This document shows positions 10,309 through 19,736 of a stretch of 33,106 nucleotides of DNA, one piece after another; position 1 is the stretch's first letter; each line of letters begins with the position of its first letter. Where the stretch lies: the NCBI GenBank assembly GCA_028873525.1, contig JAGWIM010000011.1, forward strand, positions 1 through 33,106, given 5' to 3'. The translations under genes were made by a program, and so were the position numbers. The notes beneath the pieces are model-generated. The model was not told the origin of the DNA. It searched no databases and saw only the letters and a program-made list of their open reading frames with translations. The DNA is from Pseudomonadota bacterium. GTDB taxonomy: Bacteria > Pseudomonadota > Alphaproteobacteria > Rickettsiales > SXRF01.

Positions 10309-12246
10309 CTATTCTGCCGCTGCGGCGCTGCCCGCCGTCTTGCGCGCGCGCGACGAGGGCAGCGAGGATTTTCCGGCAACGCTTTTCTTCGTGTGCGCGT
10401 TTCCCTGGCGGTCGACGGCGCCGCCTTCGGCCAGGGTCTTGATTTCATCGCCGGAGAGGGTCTCGTATTCCAGCAGCGCGCCGGCGATGCGGTGCAGCGT
10501 GTCAAGATGCTGCGTCAGCACCTCGTGGGCGCGGGTGCGGGCATCCTCGACGATGCGCTTGACCTCGGCGTCGATGAGATTGGCCATATCTTCGGAGAGC
10601 GCCTGCGTCGGTTGCCCCATGCTGTAGCCGAGGAACACCTCGTGATCTCCGCCGTTGCCGTAAAAGATAGGGCCGACCTTGTCGCTCATGCCCCATTCGG
10701 TGACCATGGCGCGCGCCAGCTTGGTGGCGTATTTGATGTCGCTTGAGGCGCCGCTGGAGACTTTATCATAGCCGAAAATTATTTCCTCGGCGACACGCCC
10801 GCCCATGGAAACCGCCAGGTCGGCGTACATTTTTTCACGCGGGTAGGAGAGTTTGTCGGCTTCCGGCAGGCGCATGACCATGCCCAGCGCCCGCCCGCGC
10901 GGAATAATGGTCGCTTTGTGAATGGGATCGGAAGCCGGGCTGTAGATTGACACCAGAGCGTGGCCGCCCTCGTGGTAAGCGGTCATTTTCTTTTCCTCTT
11001 CGCTCATCACCATCGATTTACGTTCGGCGCCCATCATGACTTTGTCCTTGGCGGATTCCAGGTCACGCATGGTGATGACTTTCTTGCCCAGGCGCGCCGC
11101 CAGCAGCGCCGCTTCGTTGACGATATTGGCGAGATCGGCGCCGGAAAAGCCGGGCGTGCCGCGAGCGATGATGCGCGCATCGACGTCGGGACCCTTGGGG
11201 ACTTTTTTCAGGTGCACGTTAAGAATCTTGGCGCGACCGTTTATGTCGGGGTTGGGTACGGTGATCTGGCGGTCGAAACGGCCGGGGCGCAGGAGCGCCG
11301 GGTCGAGCACGTCGGGACGATTGGTGGCGGCGAGGATGATGACCGATTCGTTGGCCTCGAAGCCATCCATTTCGACCAGCAACTGGTTGAGTGTCTGCTC
11401 ACGTTCGTCATTGCCGCCGCCGAGGCCGGCGCCGCGGTGGCGCCCGACGGCGTCAATCTCATCGATGAAAATAATGCAGGGTGCCGATTTCTTTCCCTGC
11501 TCAAACATGTCACGCACACGGCTTGCGCCGACGCCGACGAACATCTCGACGAAATCCGATCCGGAGATGGTGAAGAACGGCACTTTCGCTTCGCCGGCGA
11601 TGGCGCGCGCCAGCAGGGTTTTGCCAGTGCCAGGCGGGCCGACCAGCAGGCAGCCTTTGGGAATTTTTCCGCCGAGGCGCTGATATTTCTGCGGGTCTTT
11701 GAGGAAATCAACAATCTCGTACAGTTCGTCCTTGGCTTCCTCGATGCCGGCGACATCCTCGAACGTCACGCGCTCGGTTTTTTCGGTGAGCAGCCGCGCC
11801 CGCGATTTGCCGAAGCCCAGTGCGCCGCCGCCGCGACCGCCGCTTTGCATCTGGCGCATGAAGAAGATGTAGACGCCGACCAAGAGCAGCAGCGGGAACC
11901 ACGAGATGAGTACGCTCCACAGCGAGTCCATCTTGCCATCATCGCCGACGGCGGTGATTTTGACGTTCTTGGCGGTCAGCCTGTCGATCATGCCCGGATA
12001 TTCAGGAGCCTGCGTGACGAAGGCGGTGCCGTCGCTCAAATGGCCGGTGACGACCGATCCTTTACCCTGGTCGCTGTGGATGACGACGTCGGTGACCTGG
12101 TTTTGGTCGATTTTGTCGAGCAGGCTGGAGAAGGGGAGGCGGCTCATGCCGCTGCGATCGACGCCGCCCTGGAACATGTTGAAGAGCGCCATCACCACCA
12201 GCAGGATGGCAAGCCAGATCAGAAAATGTTTTGCATAGTTACGCAT
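10309..12246 (-). CDS. ftsH: ATP-dependent zinc metalloprotease FtsH
   Basis: Walker [17 protein letters not shown] zinc site; start [11 protein letters not shown] at 12246. Confidence 0.97.
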   Translation of the reverse strand: MRNYAKHFLIWLAILLVVMALFNMFQGGVDRSGMSRLPFSSLLDKIDQNQVTDVVIHSDQGKGSVVTGHLSDGTAFVTQAPEYPGMIDRLTAKNVKITAVGDDGKMDSLWSVLISWFPLLLLVGVYIFFMRQMQSGGRGGGALGFGKSRARLLTEKTERVTFEDVAGIEEAKDELYEIVDFLKDPQKYQRLGGKIPKGCLLVGPPGTGKTLLARAIAGEAKVPFFTISGSDFVEMFVGVGASRVRDMFEQGKKSAPCIIFIDEIDAVGRHRGAGLGGGNDEREQTLNQLLVEMDGFEANESVIILAATNRPDVLDPALLRPGRFDRQITVPNPDINGRAKILNVHLKKVPKGPDVDARIIARGTPGFSGADLANIVNEAALLAARLGKKVITMRDLESAKDKVMMGAERKSMVMSEEEKKMTAYHEGGHALVSIYSPASDPIHKATIIPRGRALGMVMRLPEADKLSYPREKMYADLAVSMGGRVAEEIIFGYDKVSSGASSDIKYATKLARAMVTEWGMSDKVGPIFYGNGGDHEVFLGYSMGQPTQALSEDMANLIDAEVKRIVEDARTRAHEVLTQHLDTLHRIAGALLEYETLSGDEIKTLAEGGAVDRQGNAHTKKSVAGKSSLPSSRARKTAGSAAAAE

Positions 12247-13369
12247 AGCCGGTGCGCGCTCCTTCCTCTGCCGCGCGGACATCATTCATAGCGGAAAACG
12301 GCGTTGCGGCAAGCGCTTTTGCCGGACGGCGCACGGTATGGATATGGGGACTGCCCGCCGGTTTTTCAAGCCTGCGGACGAGCAGGCGATCATACCGCGC
12401 CTGGCGGATGAACATCAGCGCGCCAAAGCTCCGGCGGTGGTTGAACGCCAGAAAATCCTTGTGCAACCGCTGCAATTTTTCCGCGCGCGGCGGCGTGGCG
12501 CGTCCGCCCAGCGTCATCGTCAGCGCTGCCAACAGCCGCATGCCGTCATCCGGCGGCAGGGTGAGAAAGGCGGTCAGATTGATATAGGCATGGTCGGGAA
12601 AAATGGAGATTATCTCGGGTAATGTAACGGCCAGACGATGTTCGTTCCGGTTGCGGATTTCCCCAAAACGCTGCGCCAGCGCGCCAGCGCGCTCTGACAG
12701 CGTGGCCGGATTTTCCGATTCGGCGATATGTGCGCGGATGCGGTTGCGCGTGTAGCGTGGACTCTGGTTACTCGGATCCTCGATCCAGGGCTGGCCGGCT
12801 TCCATCAGCAACGCCTTGAGCCGCGATTTCAACATGCCCAGCAGTGGCCGCAGCAGGCGGACGCCGTGAACCTGCGACACGGCGGGCATACAGGCCAGCC
12901 CGTCCAGTCCACTGCCGCGCCCCAGGCGGAAAAACAGCGTTTCCGCCTGATCGTCCTGGTGGTGGGCGGTAAGTAAATGCAGCACGTGATGCATTTTGCA
13001 CCAATCGGTCAGCAGGCGGTAACGCGCATCACGGGCAGCGGCCTGAATGCCGGAATCCGGAATCCTGAATCCCGAATCCTGAATCCTCAATATATGCTGT
13101 TCAATCCCCCACGCCTCGCACCACTGTTGCACCTGTTTTGCTTCCTCTGCCGATTCTTTTCTCAATCCATGATCAACCGTCAGCGCAACGGCGCTGCCAC
13201 CTTCAGCGTTTGCCCAGTCATGCGCCAGAAGCAGGAGCGCCATGCTGTCCGCCCCGCCGGAAACAGCTACTGCCAGCGTCGGCGCGTGCTCAAACGGGCC
13301 GCAGGCGGCAAGGAGGGGAAAAAACAGGCGGCGAACACTCTGCACGGGCGACTTTTTGTTGAAGTGCAA
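12239..13369 (-). CDS. tilS: tRNA(Ile)-lysidine synthase with in-frame heptamer repeat
   Basis: PP-loop [31 protein letters not shown]; adjacent to ftsH. Confidence 0.94.
   Translation of the reverse strand: MHFNKKSPVQSVRRLFFPLLAACGPFEHAPTLAVAVSGGADSMALLLLAHDWANAEGGSAVALTVDHGLRKESAEEAKQVQQWCEAWGIEQHILRIQDSGFRIPDSGIQAAARDARYRLLTDWCKMHHVLHLLTAHHQDDQAETLFFRLGRGSGLDGLACMPAVSQVHGVRLLRPLLGMLKSRLKALLMEAGQPWIEDPSNQSPRYTRNRIRAHIAESENPATLSERAGALAQRFGEIRNRNEHRLAVTLPEIISIFPDHAYINLTAFLTLPPDDGMRLLAALTMTLGGRATPPRAEKLQRLHKDFLAFNHRRSFGALMFIRQARYDRLLVRRLEKPAGSPHIHTVRRPAKALAATPFSAMNDVRAAEEGARTGYA
13053..13087. repeat. Five tandem heptamers inside tilS
   Basis: GAATCCG-GAATCCT-GAATCCC-GAATCCT-GAATCCT, contiguous. 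Confidence 0.9.
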
Positions 13370-13624
13370 GCCCTGATTTTAAGCTACTCCACCGGTTTCA
13401 GGAAATGTTTTCTTTAACGCGGAGCGTTTCCGGCCCGCTGCTTCTGTGCGTCACCCCTTGATTGATTCTATCTCCATGCTATATAGAGTGTATTATAATA
13501 ATATATTTCAATTAAAAGTTGTTTATTAAAGAGGTCTGCCCGTGAAAAGCAATAATCCGCTAACAATATTGAAAATAATTAATAATTTGTTTTGTTCCGG
13601 CATAAATAACCGTCGGCAGGCGGT

Positions 13625-14017
13625 ATGATCGCGCCGCCGATCCTTCTTTATATCGACGATACCTTGGCCGATGTGGAACTGGTGCGCGCGCGGCTGGAAG
13701 AGCAGGGCATTGGCGTTGACGCGGCGTACACAGGAAAGGGAGGCATCACGGCATATGATCCGGCACGGCATGACGCGGTTGCCATCGACTGGAACCTGCC
13801 CGACATGGATGGGGTAGAGGTGGCGGAAACGCTGCTGGTACGCCACCCGCATTGCCCGCTTGCCCTCGTCAGCGGATTATTCAAGGAGGAACAGCTCGCT
13901 GCCGCGAACACGCTGGGTGTCAACCATTGCTTTGAAAAGGACTTCGGCATGAATTACATCATGCGCCTGTGCGCCTTCGTCTACAAATATGCGGGGGGCT
14001 TCCGGCGCTCCGGATAA
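13625..14017 (+). CDS. Single-domain response regulator (CheY-like receiver)
   Basis: Acidic pair YIDD, phospho-acceptor AIDWNLPDMDG, conserved Lys in CFEKDFG; no output domain. Confidence 0.85.
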   Translation: MIAPPILLYIDDTLADVELVRARLEEQGIGVDAAYTGKGGITAYDPARHDAVAIDWNLPDMDGVEVAETLLVRHPHCPLALVSGLFKEEQLAAANTLGVNHCFEKDFGMNYIMRLCAFVYKYAGGFRRSG

Positions 14018-14021
14018 TGTA

Positions 14022-14927
14022 TTACTTGCAGCCGATGCGCTTTTGCTCCTGTTCGGCTTTCCCGGTGATGCTGGTTGAGTTTTTGCGGTACTTGGTCACG
14101 ATCTGCTGCAGTACGACGCAGGCGTCCTTGTCGCGGTCCAGAGCGTCAAGCGATATGGCGAGCTTCAGCAGGTTGTCGGCGGCTTTTGGGCCGTCGGGCA
14201 GCGCCTCGAAGCCCTGGCGGAAATGGTCGGCGGCTTTGACGTAATCGCGGCGGATGTAATAGGTCTCGCCTTCCCAGTAATAGGCGTTGCCGATCAGCGG
14301 ATCATTCGGATACCGTTTGGTGAAGGCGGCGAAGGCGGCGGCGGCCTCGGGGTATTGCGTCTGGTTGAGCAGGCGAAAAGCATAATTATATTGTTCGCGC
14401 GGTGTCTCCGGAGTGCCGTTTTTCGCCTCTGCGCCGGGCGGCGTGAGTATGCCACTGCCGGCAGTGGTCAGGCCCGAAGGTGCGGTCTTTTTCTTAAGGG
14501 TAGTTTTTTCTTCAGGCGCGGCGGGCGTCTCATCACTGGCAGGGGGGGCCGGAGAGGCGGAAGCATCTGGCGATTTGCCCGCCAGTTCATTGAAACGGAA
14601 ATCGGTGTCCCTCTGCGATTTGGCGACGTCCTCGGAGAGTTTTTTCACCTGGAACTGGGTTTCCTCAATCTGACCACGCAACTGGCGCAACTGATCCTCA
14701 ATGGCCGATAGCCGAACATCCAGGCTGGCGGCGACATTGCCGGGAGGGACATTAGCAGCGTCCACCGGCGTACCGCTCTGCGCCACCTGCTTTTGCAGCA
14801 GCATGACGTCGTGCTCGACGTGGTTCAACCGGTCCATTATTTGGGCATTCTCGTTTTCCTGCGCCAGGGCAGGCAGAGGAGCCAACGCCGCACAGAGAGC
14901 AAGGAGAAAAAAATGTATCATTTTCAT
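14022..14927 (-). CDS. cpoB: Tol-Pal system protein CpoB/YbgF
   Basis: Signal peptide, coiled-coil N-terminus, TPR C-terminus (YNYAFRLLNQTQYPEAAAAFAAFTKRYPNDPLIGNAYYWEGE). Confidence 0.92.
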   Translation of the reverse strand: MKMIHFFLLALCAALAPLPALAQENENAQIMDRLNHVEHDVMLLQKQVAQSGTPVDAANVPPGNVAASLDVRLSAIEDQLRQLRGQIEETQFQVKKLSEDVAKSQRDTDFRFNELAGKSPDASASPAPPASDETPAAPEEKTTLKKKTAPSGLTTAGSGILTPPGAEAKNGTPETPREQYNYAFRLLNQTQYPEAAAAFAAFTKRYPNDPLIGNAYYWEGETYYIRRDYVKAADHFRQGFEALPDGPKAADNLLKLAISLDALDRDKDACVVLQQIVTKYRKNSTSITGKAEQEQKRIGCK

Positions 14928-15005
14928 GGCAGGGAATAATAGCGGATTTTGCAGAATTTTCCAGCGCCATTTGAGATGGCTTCGTGACTAAATGGCAGTG
15001 TGATG

Positions 15006-15047
15006 CAAAAACACTTCGCCCCACCACACGCATGTGGCGGGGCGAAG
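15006..15047 (-). terminator. Putative intrinsic terminator downstream of pal
   Basis: CTTCGCCCC-A-CCACA-CGCA-TGTGG-C-GGGGCGAAG stem (15014-15047), followed on the minus strand by TGTTTTTGC. Confidence 0.65.
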
Positions 15048-15072
15048 AAAAAGTACGCTTAAGCCAATAGGC

Positions 15073-15558
15073 TTATTGGTTCATCAGCACCGTCACAGCG
15101 CGGCGGTTCTGGCTCCATGCGGCTTCGTCGTCGCCGATGACCGCCGGGCGTTCTTTGCCATAGCTGATCGTCGAGATGCGCGCGGCGGCGATGCCTTCGC
15201 TCACCAGATACTTTTTGGCGGCGGCGGCACGGCGCTCACCCAGCGCCAGGTTGTATTCGCGGGTGCCGCGTTCGTCACAATGGCCTTCCACCGTCACGTT
15301 GACGCCCGGATATTGCTTGAGCCAGGCGGCCTGGTGCTGCAACGTTTTCTGCGCTTCATCGGACAGTGCCGAGCTGTTCAAGGCAAAAAACACGCGGTCG
15401 CCGACATTTTCCGTCAGATCGGCAGCGCTGCCGGGCTTAGCCGCACCATTGGCTCCGCCTTTGCCGCTCATGCCGGAAGTAGATCCGGGTGTGGATTGGC
15501 ACGCGGCAAGCAGGAATACTGCCGAAAACACGGCCAGCGATTTCATCACTACATTCAT
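15073..15558 (-). CDS. pal: Peptidoglycan-associated lipoprotein Pal
   Basis: Lipobox LLAAC; OmpA-like VTVEGHCDERGTREYNLALGERRA. Confidence 0.95.
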   Translation of the reverse strand: MNVVMKSLAVFSAVFLLAACQSTPGSTSGMSGKGGANGAAKPGSAADLTENVGDRVFFALNSSALSDEAQKTLQHQAAWLKQYPGVNVTVEGHCDERGTREYNLALGERRAAAAKKYLVSEGIAAARISTISYGKERPAVIGDDEAAWSQNRRAVTVLMNQ

Positions 15559-15750
15559 AAGTCACTCCTAACCGAAAGGTTGAAAAATTGTTTACAACGC
15601 CATGATAATAATTAATTTTGCCGATGGCCTGACACCCTGATAGCACCGCCAAGGGGATGTAATCCATGGTGCATGGAGGCAACAGGGTAGCGAAAAGATT
15701 AAAGAAAGCAATATGGACTTAACTATATATCATAAAAATATTCCTCTGTG

Positions 15751-17055
15751 TTATAACGGCAACAGTGGCGACCAAGCCGGGTCGGACGCGCCCATCGGCG
15801 TGATGACTTCGCGCAGATTGTATCCTGTCACGTCAATAGTGTACAGGTACGGCGGCGCTTCCTGGCCGTTTGACGGCGGACTCTGGCGGTCAAAGATGAT
15901 GACGCGGCCATTGGGCGACCAGCTTGGGCCTTCCTCCAGCCAGCCGTTGGAAAGCAACCGTTCGCCGCTGCCGTCTGGCCGCATGACGCCGATATAGAAT
16001 GTGCCGCCCGATATTTTGGTAAAGGCGATCAAGTCGCCTCTCGGCGACCAGACCGGCGTGCCATACCTTCCGTCGCCGAAGCTGATGCGGTGAACGTTGC
16101 CGCCGTCGGCGTTCATGACGTAAAGCTGCTGCGAGCCGCCGCGGTCGGAATTGAAGACGATCTGTGATCCGTCAGGCGAATAGCTGGGCGACGTGTTGAT
16201 GCTGTCTCCGGAGGTGAGGCGTATCAGTTGGCGGCTGCGCAAATCCATCCGGTAAATCTGGGTGTTGCCGCCGTCGGCGATCGACATGATGATCGAGTCG
16301 CCGTTATTCGAGAAGCGCGGGGCGAACGACATCCCCTTGAACGTGCCGAGAGATTCCTCGCGGCCGGTCTGCAGGTCGCGCAAATACACGCGCGGCTCGC
16401 GGCCGGCATAGGAGAGATAAAGGATTTCCTGCGAGTTGGGCGAGAAGCGCGGCGTCAGTACCAGCACGCGCCCGTCAGTGAGGAATTTATGGTTCTCCCC
16501 GTCCTGGTCCATGATGGCGAGGCGCTTGATGCGGTGCGTCGCCAAGCCGGATTCAGCGATATAAACGATGCGCGAGTCAAAATAACCGGACTCGCCGGTC
16601 AGCCGCTCGTAGATTTCGTCGGCGATAATGTGGGCGATGCGCCGCCAGTTACTTTCAAACGTGTGGTATTCCTTGCCGGCGACCTGCTCCTCGCCGTAGA
16701 TGTCCCACAGGCGGAAAGCGACGCGGAGCCTGCCGCCGCCTTCGTCGCTCACCGTGCCGGTGATCAGTGCCGCCGCGTTGATCTGCCGCCAGTCGGCGAA
16801 GCGCGGCATGACGGTGTCCTTGGTGATTTTTTCGATGAAAGCTTCCGGCGGGATGGGTTTGAACAGGCCGCTCCTCTCGAGATCAGCTGAGACGACCTGC
16901 ATGATTTCGCCGCCGATGTCACCGCCGGCGAGGGCAGGCAGGGCAATCGGCATCGGCTCGACATGCCCTTGCGTGATATCAATGTGCAGCGTCGCCTGCG
17001 CCGGCTGGGCATAGGCGAGAATGGCAAGCAACCATAAAGCAGGCAGAAAACGCAT
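15751..17055 (-). CDS. tolB: Tol-Pal system beta-propeller protein TolB
   Basis: Signal peptide and repeated WD40-like PD40 motifs ([28 protein letters not shown]); start [10 protein letters not shown] with AAAGGAA upstream. Confidence 0.95.
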   Translation of the reverse strand: MRFLPALWLLAILAYAQPAQATLHIDITQGHVEPMPIALPALAGGDIGGEIMQVVSADLERSGLFKPIPPEAFIEKITKDTVMPRFADWRQINAAALITGTVSDEGGGRLRVAFRLWDIYGEEQVAGKEYHTFESNWRRIAHIIADEIYERLTGESGYFDSRIVYIAESGLATHRIKRLAIMDQDGENHKFLTDGRVLVLTPRFSPNSQEILYLSYAGREPRVYLRDLQTGREESLGTFKGMSFAPRFSNNGDSIIMSIADGGNTQIYRMDLRSRQLIRLTSGDSINTSPSYSPDGSQIVFNSDRGGSQQLYVMNADGGNVHRISFGDGRYGTPVWSPRGDLIAFTKISGGTFYIGVMRPDGSGERLLSNGWLEEGPSWSPNGRVIIFDRQSPPSNGQEAPPYLYTIDVTGYNLREVITPMGASDPAWSPLLPL

Positions 17056-17079
17056 GGCATTCCTTTCGCGAAACATGTC

Positions 17080-17110
17080 CTTATACCTCATACTGTGTGT
17101 GAAAAGTCAA
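17080..17110 (-). promoter_or_regulatory. Possible tolB promoter
   Basis: Minus strand TTGACT (17110-17105), 19-nt spacer, TATAAG (17085-17080). Confidence 0.35.
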
Positions 17111-17113
17111 TAC

Positions 17114-17171
17114 TGTCATTGCGAGCGATCGAAGGCCGCGTGGCAATCCGGCCAAAGCGCCATGGGCGCGG
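17114..17171. repeat. REP-like element (GTCATTGCGAGCG end plus shared core)
   Basis: TGTCATTGCGAGCGATCGAAGGCCGCGTGGCAATCC followed by CAAAGCGCCATGGGCGCGG, the core shared with 22719-22737 and 24097-24114. Confidence 0.75.
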
Positions 17172-17182
17172 TAAAATTTAAG

Positions 17183-17212
17183 TTGCAAAATTTATTTTAA
17201 CAATTTAATAAT
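17183..17212 (+). promoter_or_regulatory. Putative promoter of the structured leader and lipoprotein gene
   Basis: TTGCAA (17183-17188), 18-nt spacer, AATAAT (17207-17212). Confidence 0.4.
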
Positions 17213-17242
17213 GTGGCAAGCGCGATAAACGCGCCCGGGGTG

Positions 17243-17427
17243 TCGTAACCTCTTATCTGTCGGCTTTGTGCAGCCGTTACCCGCACTCCCTAGCCTTGGC
17301 TGGGGAGGCTGTAATGTATGTCCAGAGCCGCTAGGCTTAAAGATTGCAGCAAACCTAGCAGATAGGTTTTACGAACTCCCCAGTCACCAGTGATGGTGGC
17401 TTCCATTCATAGCCAGGGGAGTTCTAC
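17243..17427 (+). promoter_or_regulatory. Structured 5' leader, candidate cis-regulatory RNA
   Basis: Closing stem TCGTAACC..TATCTG / CAGATAGG..TTACGA; inner hairpins at 17261-17276, 17286-17307, 17331-17358; terminal stem GAACTCCCC (17373-17381)/GGGGAGTTC (17416-17424) contains the SD. Confidence 0.6.
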
Positions 17428-17955
17428 ATGCTGAAAAAATCATCTTCTACTATCGCGGCGATTGCCTGCGTCGCTCTGCTTTCCGGCTGCATGGCCAACG
17501 GCCAGCAGTACGCATCCGATGTGTATCAGGCCGGTCAGGTCAACGAGCAGCAGGAAGCGAAAACGGTGCGTATCCTGGCGGTGCTGCCCGCGAAAATCGA
17601 AGTGGATAATACGCAGGGTCAGAAAAACGCGCAGGTTATCGGCGGTCTGTTGGGTGCTCTCGGTGGCGCCGTCGCCGGACACCAGATTGCGCAGAACGGC
17701 GGGCAGGGCGCGGTCGTCGGCGGTGCCAGCGGCGCGGCGGTGGGCGTCGCCGCGGGGTCACTGGTCAGCAATAAGGTGCTGGTCAAAGGCGTTTCGATTA
17801 CCTACACGCACCATCACAAGACATATAACTCGGCGCAGGTTGGACGCCTGTGCGAATTCAAGCCGGGCGTCGCCATCATGATTACGACCAAAGCGCATGA
17901 AACCCGTATCCAGCCTAACGCCACCTGCCCGAAAGCAGAAAAGGAGGATGATTGA
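17428..17955 (+). CDS. Glycine-zipper outer-membrane lipoprotein, SlyB-like
   Basis: Lipobox LLSGC; DVYQAGQVNEQQEAKTVRILAVLPAKIEV; glycine zipper GGLLGALGGAVAG. Confidence 0.8.
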   Translation: MLKKSSSTIAAIACVALLSGCMANGQQYASDVYQAGQVNEQQEAKTVRILAVLPAKIEVDNTQGQKNAQVIGGLLGALGGAVAGHQIAQNGGQGAVVGGASGAAVGVAAGSLVSNKVLVKGVSITYTHHHKTYNSAQVGRLCEFKPGVAIMITTKAHETRIQPNATCPKAEKEDD

Positions 17956-17956
17956 T

Positions 17957-18472
17957 ATGCGCCGTTCTTTCTTTTTAACTGTTGCGCTTGCGATGATGCC
18001 CGCGAACGCATTTTCGCAGGCAACATTGCAGGATCAGATTTCCGCCGTCAACCGCGCCTATACTGACGAGCAGGCGTCCGAAGCCGCCGCCCGCAAAGCG
18101 GCGGAGGCGGTGCAGAAAGCGCGTGCCGCCAAAGCGCAGGCGCGCCGCGATCAGGAAAAAAAGCGCGAGGAGGCGTATCAGGATAAATTGCGCCAGATGC
18201 AGCTTGATAACGTACAAATGGATCTGGATGCCAAGAAGGCTATCGTCAATCATGCGGATGACTACATCAAGCAGGACTTGAAGGAGCGGGCGGCTGAAAC
18301 CGACGTGATTCAGTCCAACGCCGACGCCACGAGAAATCTGTCCGAAGGCGCGAAAAAGGAAATGGTGAGCGAGGGAAAAGCCGACGAGAACCTGTCGCAG
18401 GGCGCGGAAAAGAAAATGGAAAGCGAAGGCAAGGCCGACGAAAGAAAAGTCAAGGGATTCTGGGGGTTTTAG
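17957..18472 (+). CDS. Periplasmic coiled-coil protein, DUF5384-like
   Basis: Signal peptide; TLQDQISAVNRAY...DDYIKQDLKERAAETDVIQSNADATRNLSEGAKKEM resembles DUF5384 proteins. ATG at 17957 after AAGGAGG. Confidence 0.7.
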   Translation: MRRSFFLTVALAMMPANAFSQATLQDQISAVNRAYTDEQASEAAARKAAEAVQKARAAKAQARRDQEKKREEAYQDKLRQMQLDNVQMDLDAKKAIVNHADDYIKQDLKERAAETDVIQSNADATRNLSEGAKKEMVSEGKADENLSQGAEKKMESEGKADERKVKGFWGF

Positions 18473-18496
18473 TGATTAATACAATGGATCGTTCTT

Positions 18497-18837
18497 ATGT
18501 ATGGACTCTATAGCAAATCTGAAAACGGCAAAACTGTTGAGTATAAACTCATCGAAGAAATCAGTTTGTTTGGTTGTAAAGTGGTTATATCTTGAAACTA
18601 CTGAAACCAAAAATTACTCCCAAACAAAATGAGCCATTTACGTGGCACGTCAATATCGCGGGCGAGCTAAAAAAAGATGAGAATGCTGTTATTATTGATC
18701 TGAAACCGGCCAATAGAAAATGGAAAACTTAATGGCACATGGAATCCGCCACCTAAAAGCTACGTCAATTCCGCACTTTTGTGGCCGGAAACATTTGAGT
18801 ATTTTTTGAGCGAACGAAAGCGGTTTTTACAAAATTA
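18497..18837 (+). pseudogene. Decayed coding remnant with internal stop and frameshift
   Basis: Protein-like pieces MYGLYSKSENGKTVEYKLIEEISLFGCKVVIS*, KLLKPKITPKQNEPFTWHVNIAGELKKDENAVIIDLKPANRKWKT and (shifted frame) NGTWNPPPKSYVNSALLWPETFEYFLSERKRFLQN*. Confidence 0.45.
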
Positions 18838-18857
18838 ATTCACCGCATGCAGGCGAG

Positions 18858-18890
18858 ATCCTGTGCAATGGCTTCGCCATTCCACAGGAT
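18858..18890. repeat. ATCCTGTG/CACAGGAT hairpin
   Basis: ATCCTGTG-C-AATGGC-TTC-GCCATT-C-CACAGGAT, immediately downstream of tolA. Confidence 0.75.
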
Positions 18891-18902
18891 GACGTGGCGA
18901 CC

Positions 18903-19727
18903 TCACAGCAACATATCCTTCGGGTCGAAGGTGAGTTCCATGTCGTGCCAGGTCTGGTATTTTTGCGGCGGCAGCTTTTTAAGCGGGCTGCATTCGCGCA
19001 CGGCGCGCATGGCGCTGTCGGCGGCGGCGCGGAAGAAACTGTCGCTATTGTAACGCGATTCGTTGCCGGAGGCCAGTTCGACCTTGGTGACGCTGCCGTC
19101 CGGCTCAAGCTGGATACGCAGGACGACGACGAGATTCTGCGCGTCGCGCGCACCTGCCGGCACGTTCCAGCAGCGGGCGATCTGGCTGCGAATGGCATCG
19201 GTCTCGGAGATCGACATCGGCAATTGCGGATTGTACTGGCTGGAAATGTTCTTGCTCTGATGGGCGCTGTCATGCTTCGTTTTTTGATCTTCTTTCTCCG
19301 CCGTGTCCTTGACCGCTTTCAGCACCGCCGCCAGGTCATCCGGCTTGGGTTTTTGTTTCTCCGGGTTTTTCTTTTCTTCTTTGATCTGCTTTCGGGTTTC
19401 TTTTTTCTCCTTGGGTTTGGGCAGCGGCACGCGGTTCTGATCCGGCGGCGTTTCCTCGGCGATTTTCACTGGCGGCGCCGGTTTTTTCTGTGCGGATTTT
19501 TTCTCAGTGGCCTTGGGTTCCTGGGCGCGTTCCGCCGGGCGGATGTTGGTGATGCCGGTTACCGGCACCAGTTCGACGGTGATGGCGTAAGGCTCTTCCG
19601 GCGGCGGCGAGGTCAAAAACGACGGCAGCCCGATCACGCACAACAGCAGGATAAGCAGGTGCAAAAGCAGGGAGAACGTGCGCCCGCGGCGGCGTTCGCG
19701 AAGGTAATAACTGGAGCGCCTGCGCAT
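18903..19727 (-). CDS. tolA: Tol-Pal system protein TolA
   Basis: Single N-terminal TM, long Lys/Pro/Glu-rich linker, C-terminal SQIARCWNVPAGARDAQNLVVVLRIQLEPDGSV. Confidence 0.9.
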   Translation of the reverse strand: MRRRSSYYLRERRRGRTFSLLLHLLILLLCVIGLPSFLTSPPPEEPYAITVELVPVTGITNIRPAERAQEPKATEKKSAQKKPAPPVKIAEETPPDQNRVPLPKPKEKKETRKQIKEEKKNPEKQKPKPDDLAAVLKAVKDTAEKEDQKTKHDSAHQSKNISSQYNPQLPMSISETDAIRSQIARCWNVPAGARDAQNLVVVLRIQLEPDGSVTKVELASGNESRYNSDSFFRAAADSAMRAVRECSPLKKLPPQKYQTWHDMELTFDPKDMLL

Positions 19728-19736
19728 TTGCTGCCG

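Noticed and set aside
10960-12291. 443-aa + strand ORF antisense to ftsH
   Set aside because: Opposite strand is unambiguous FtsH; the open frame is a by-product of GC-rich codon usage and the product has no recognisable domain.
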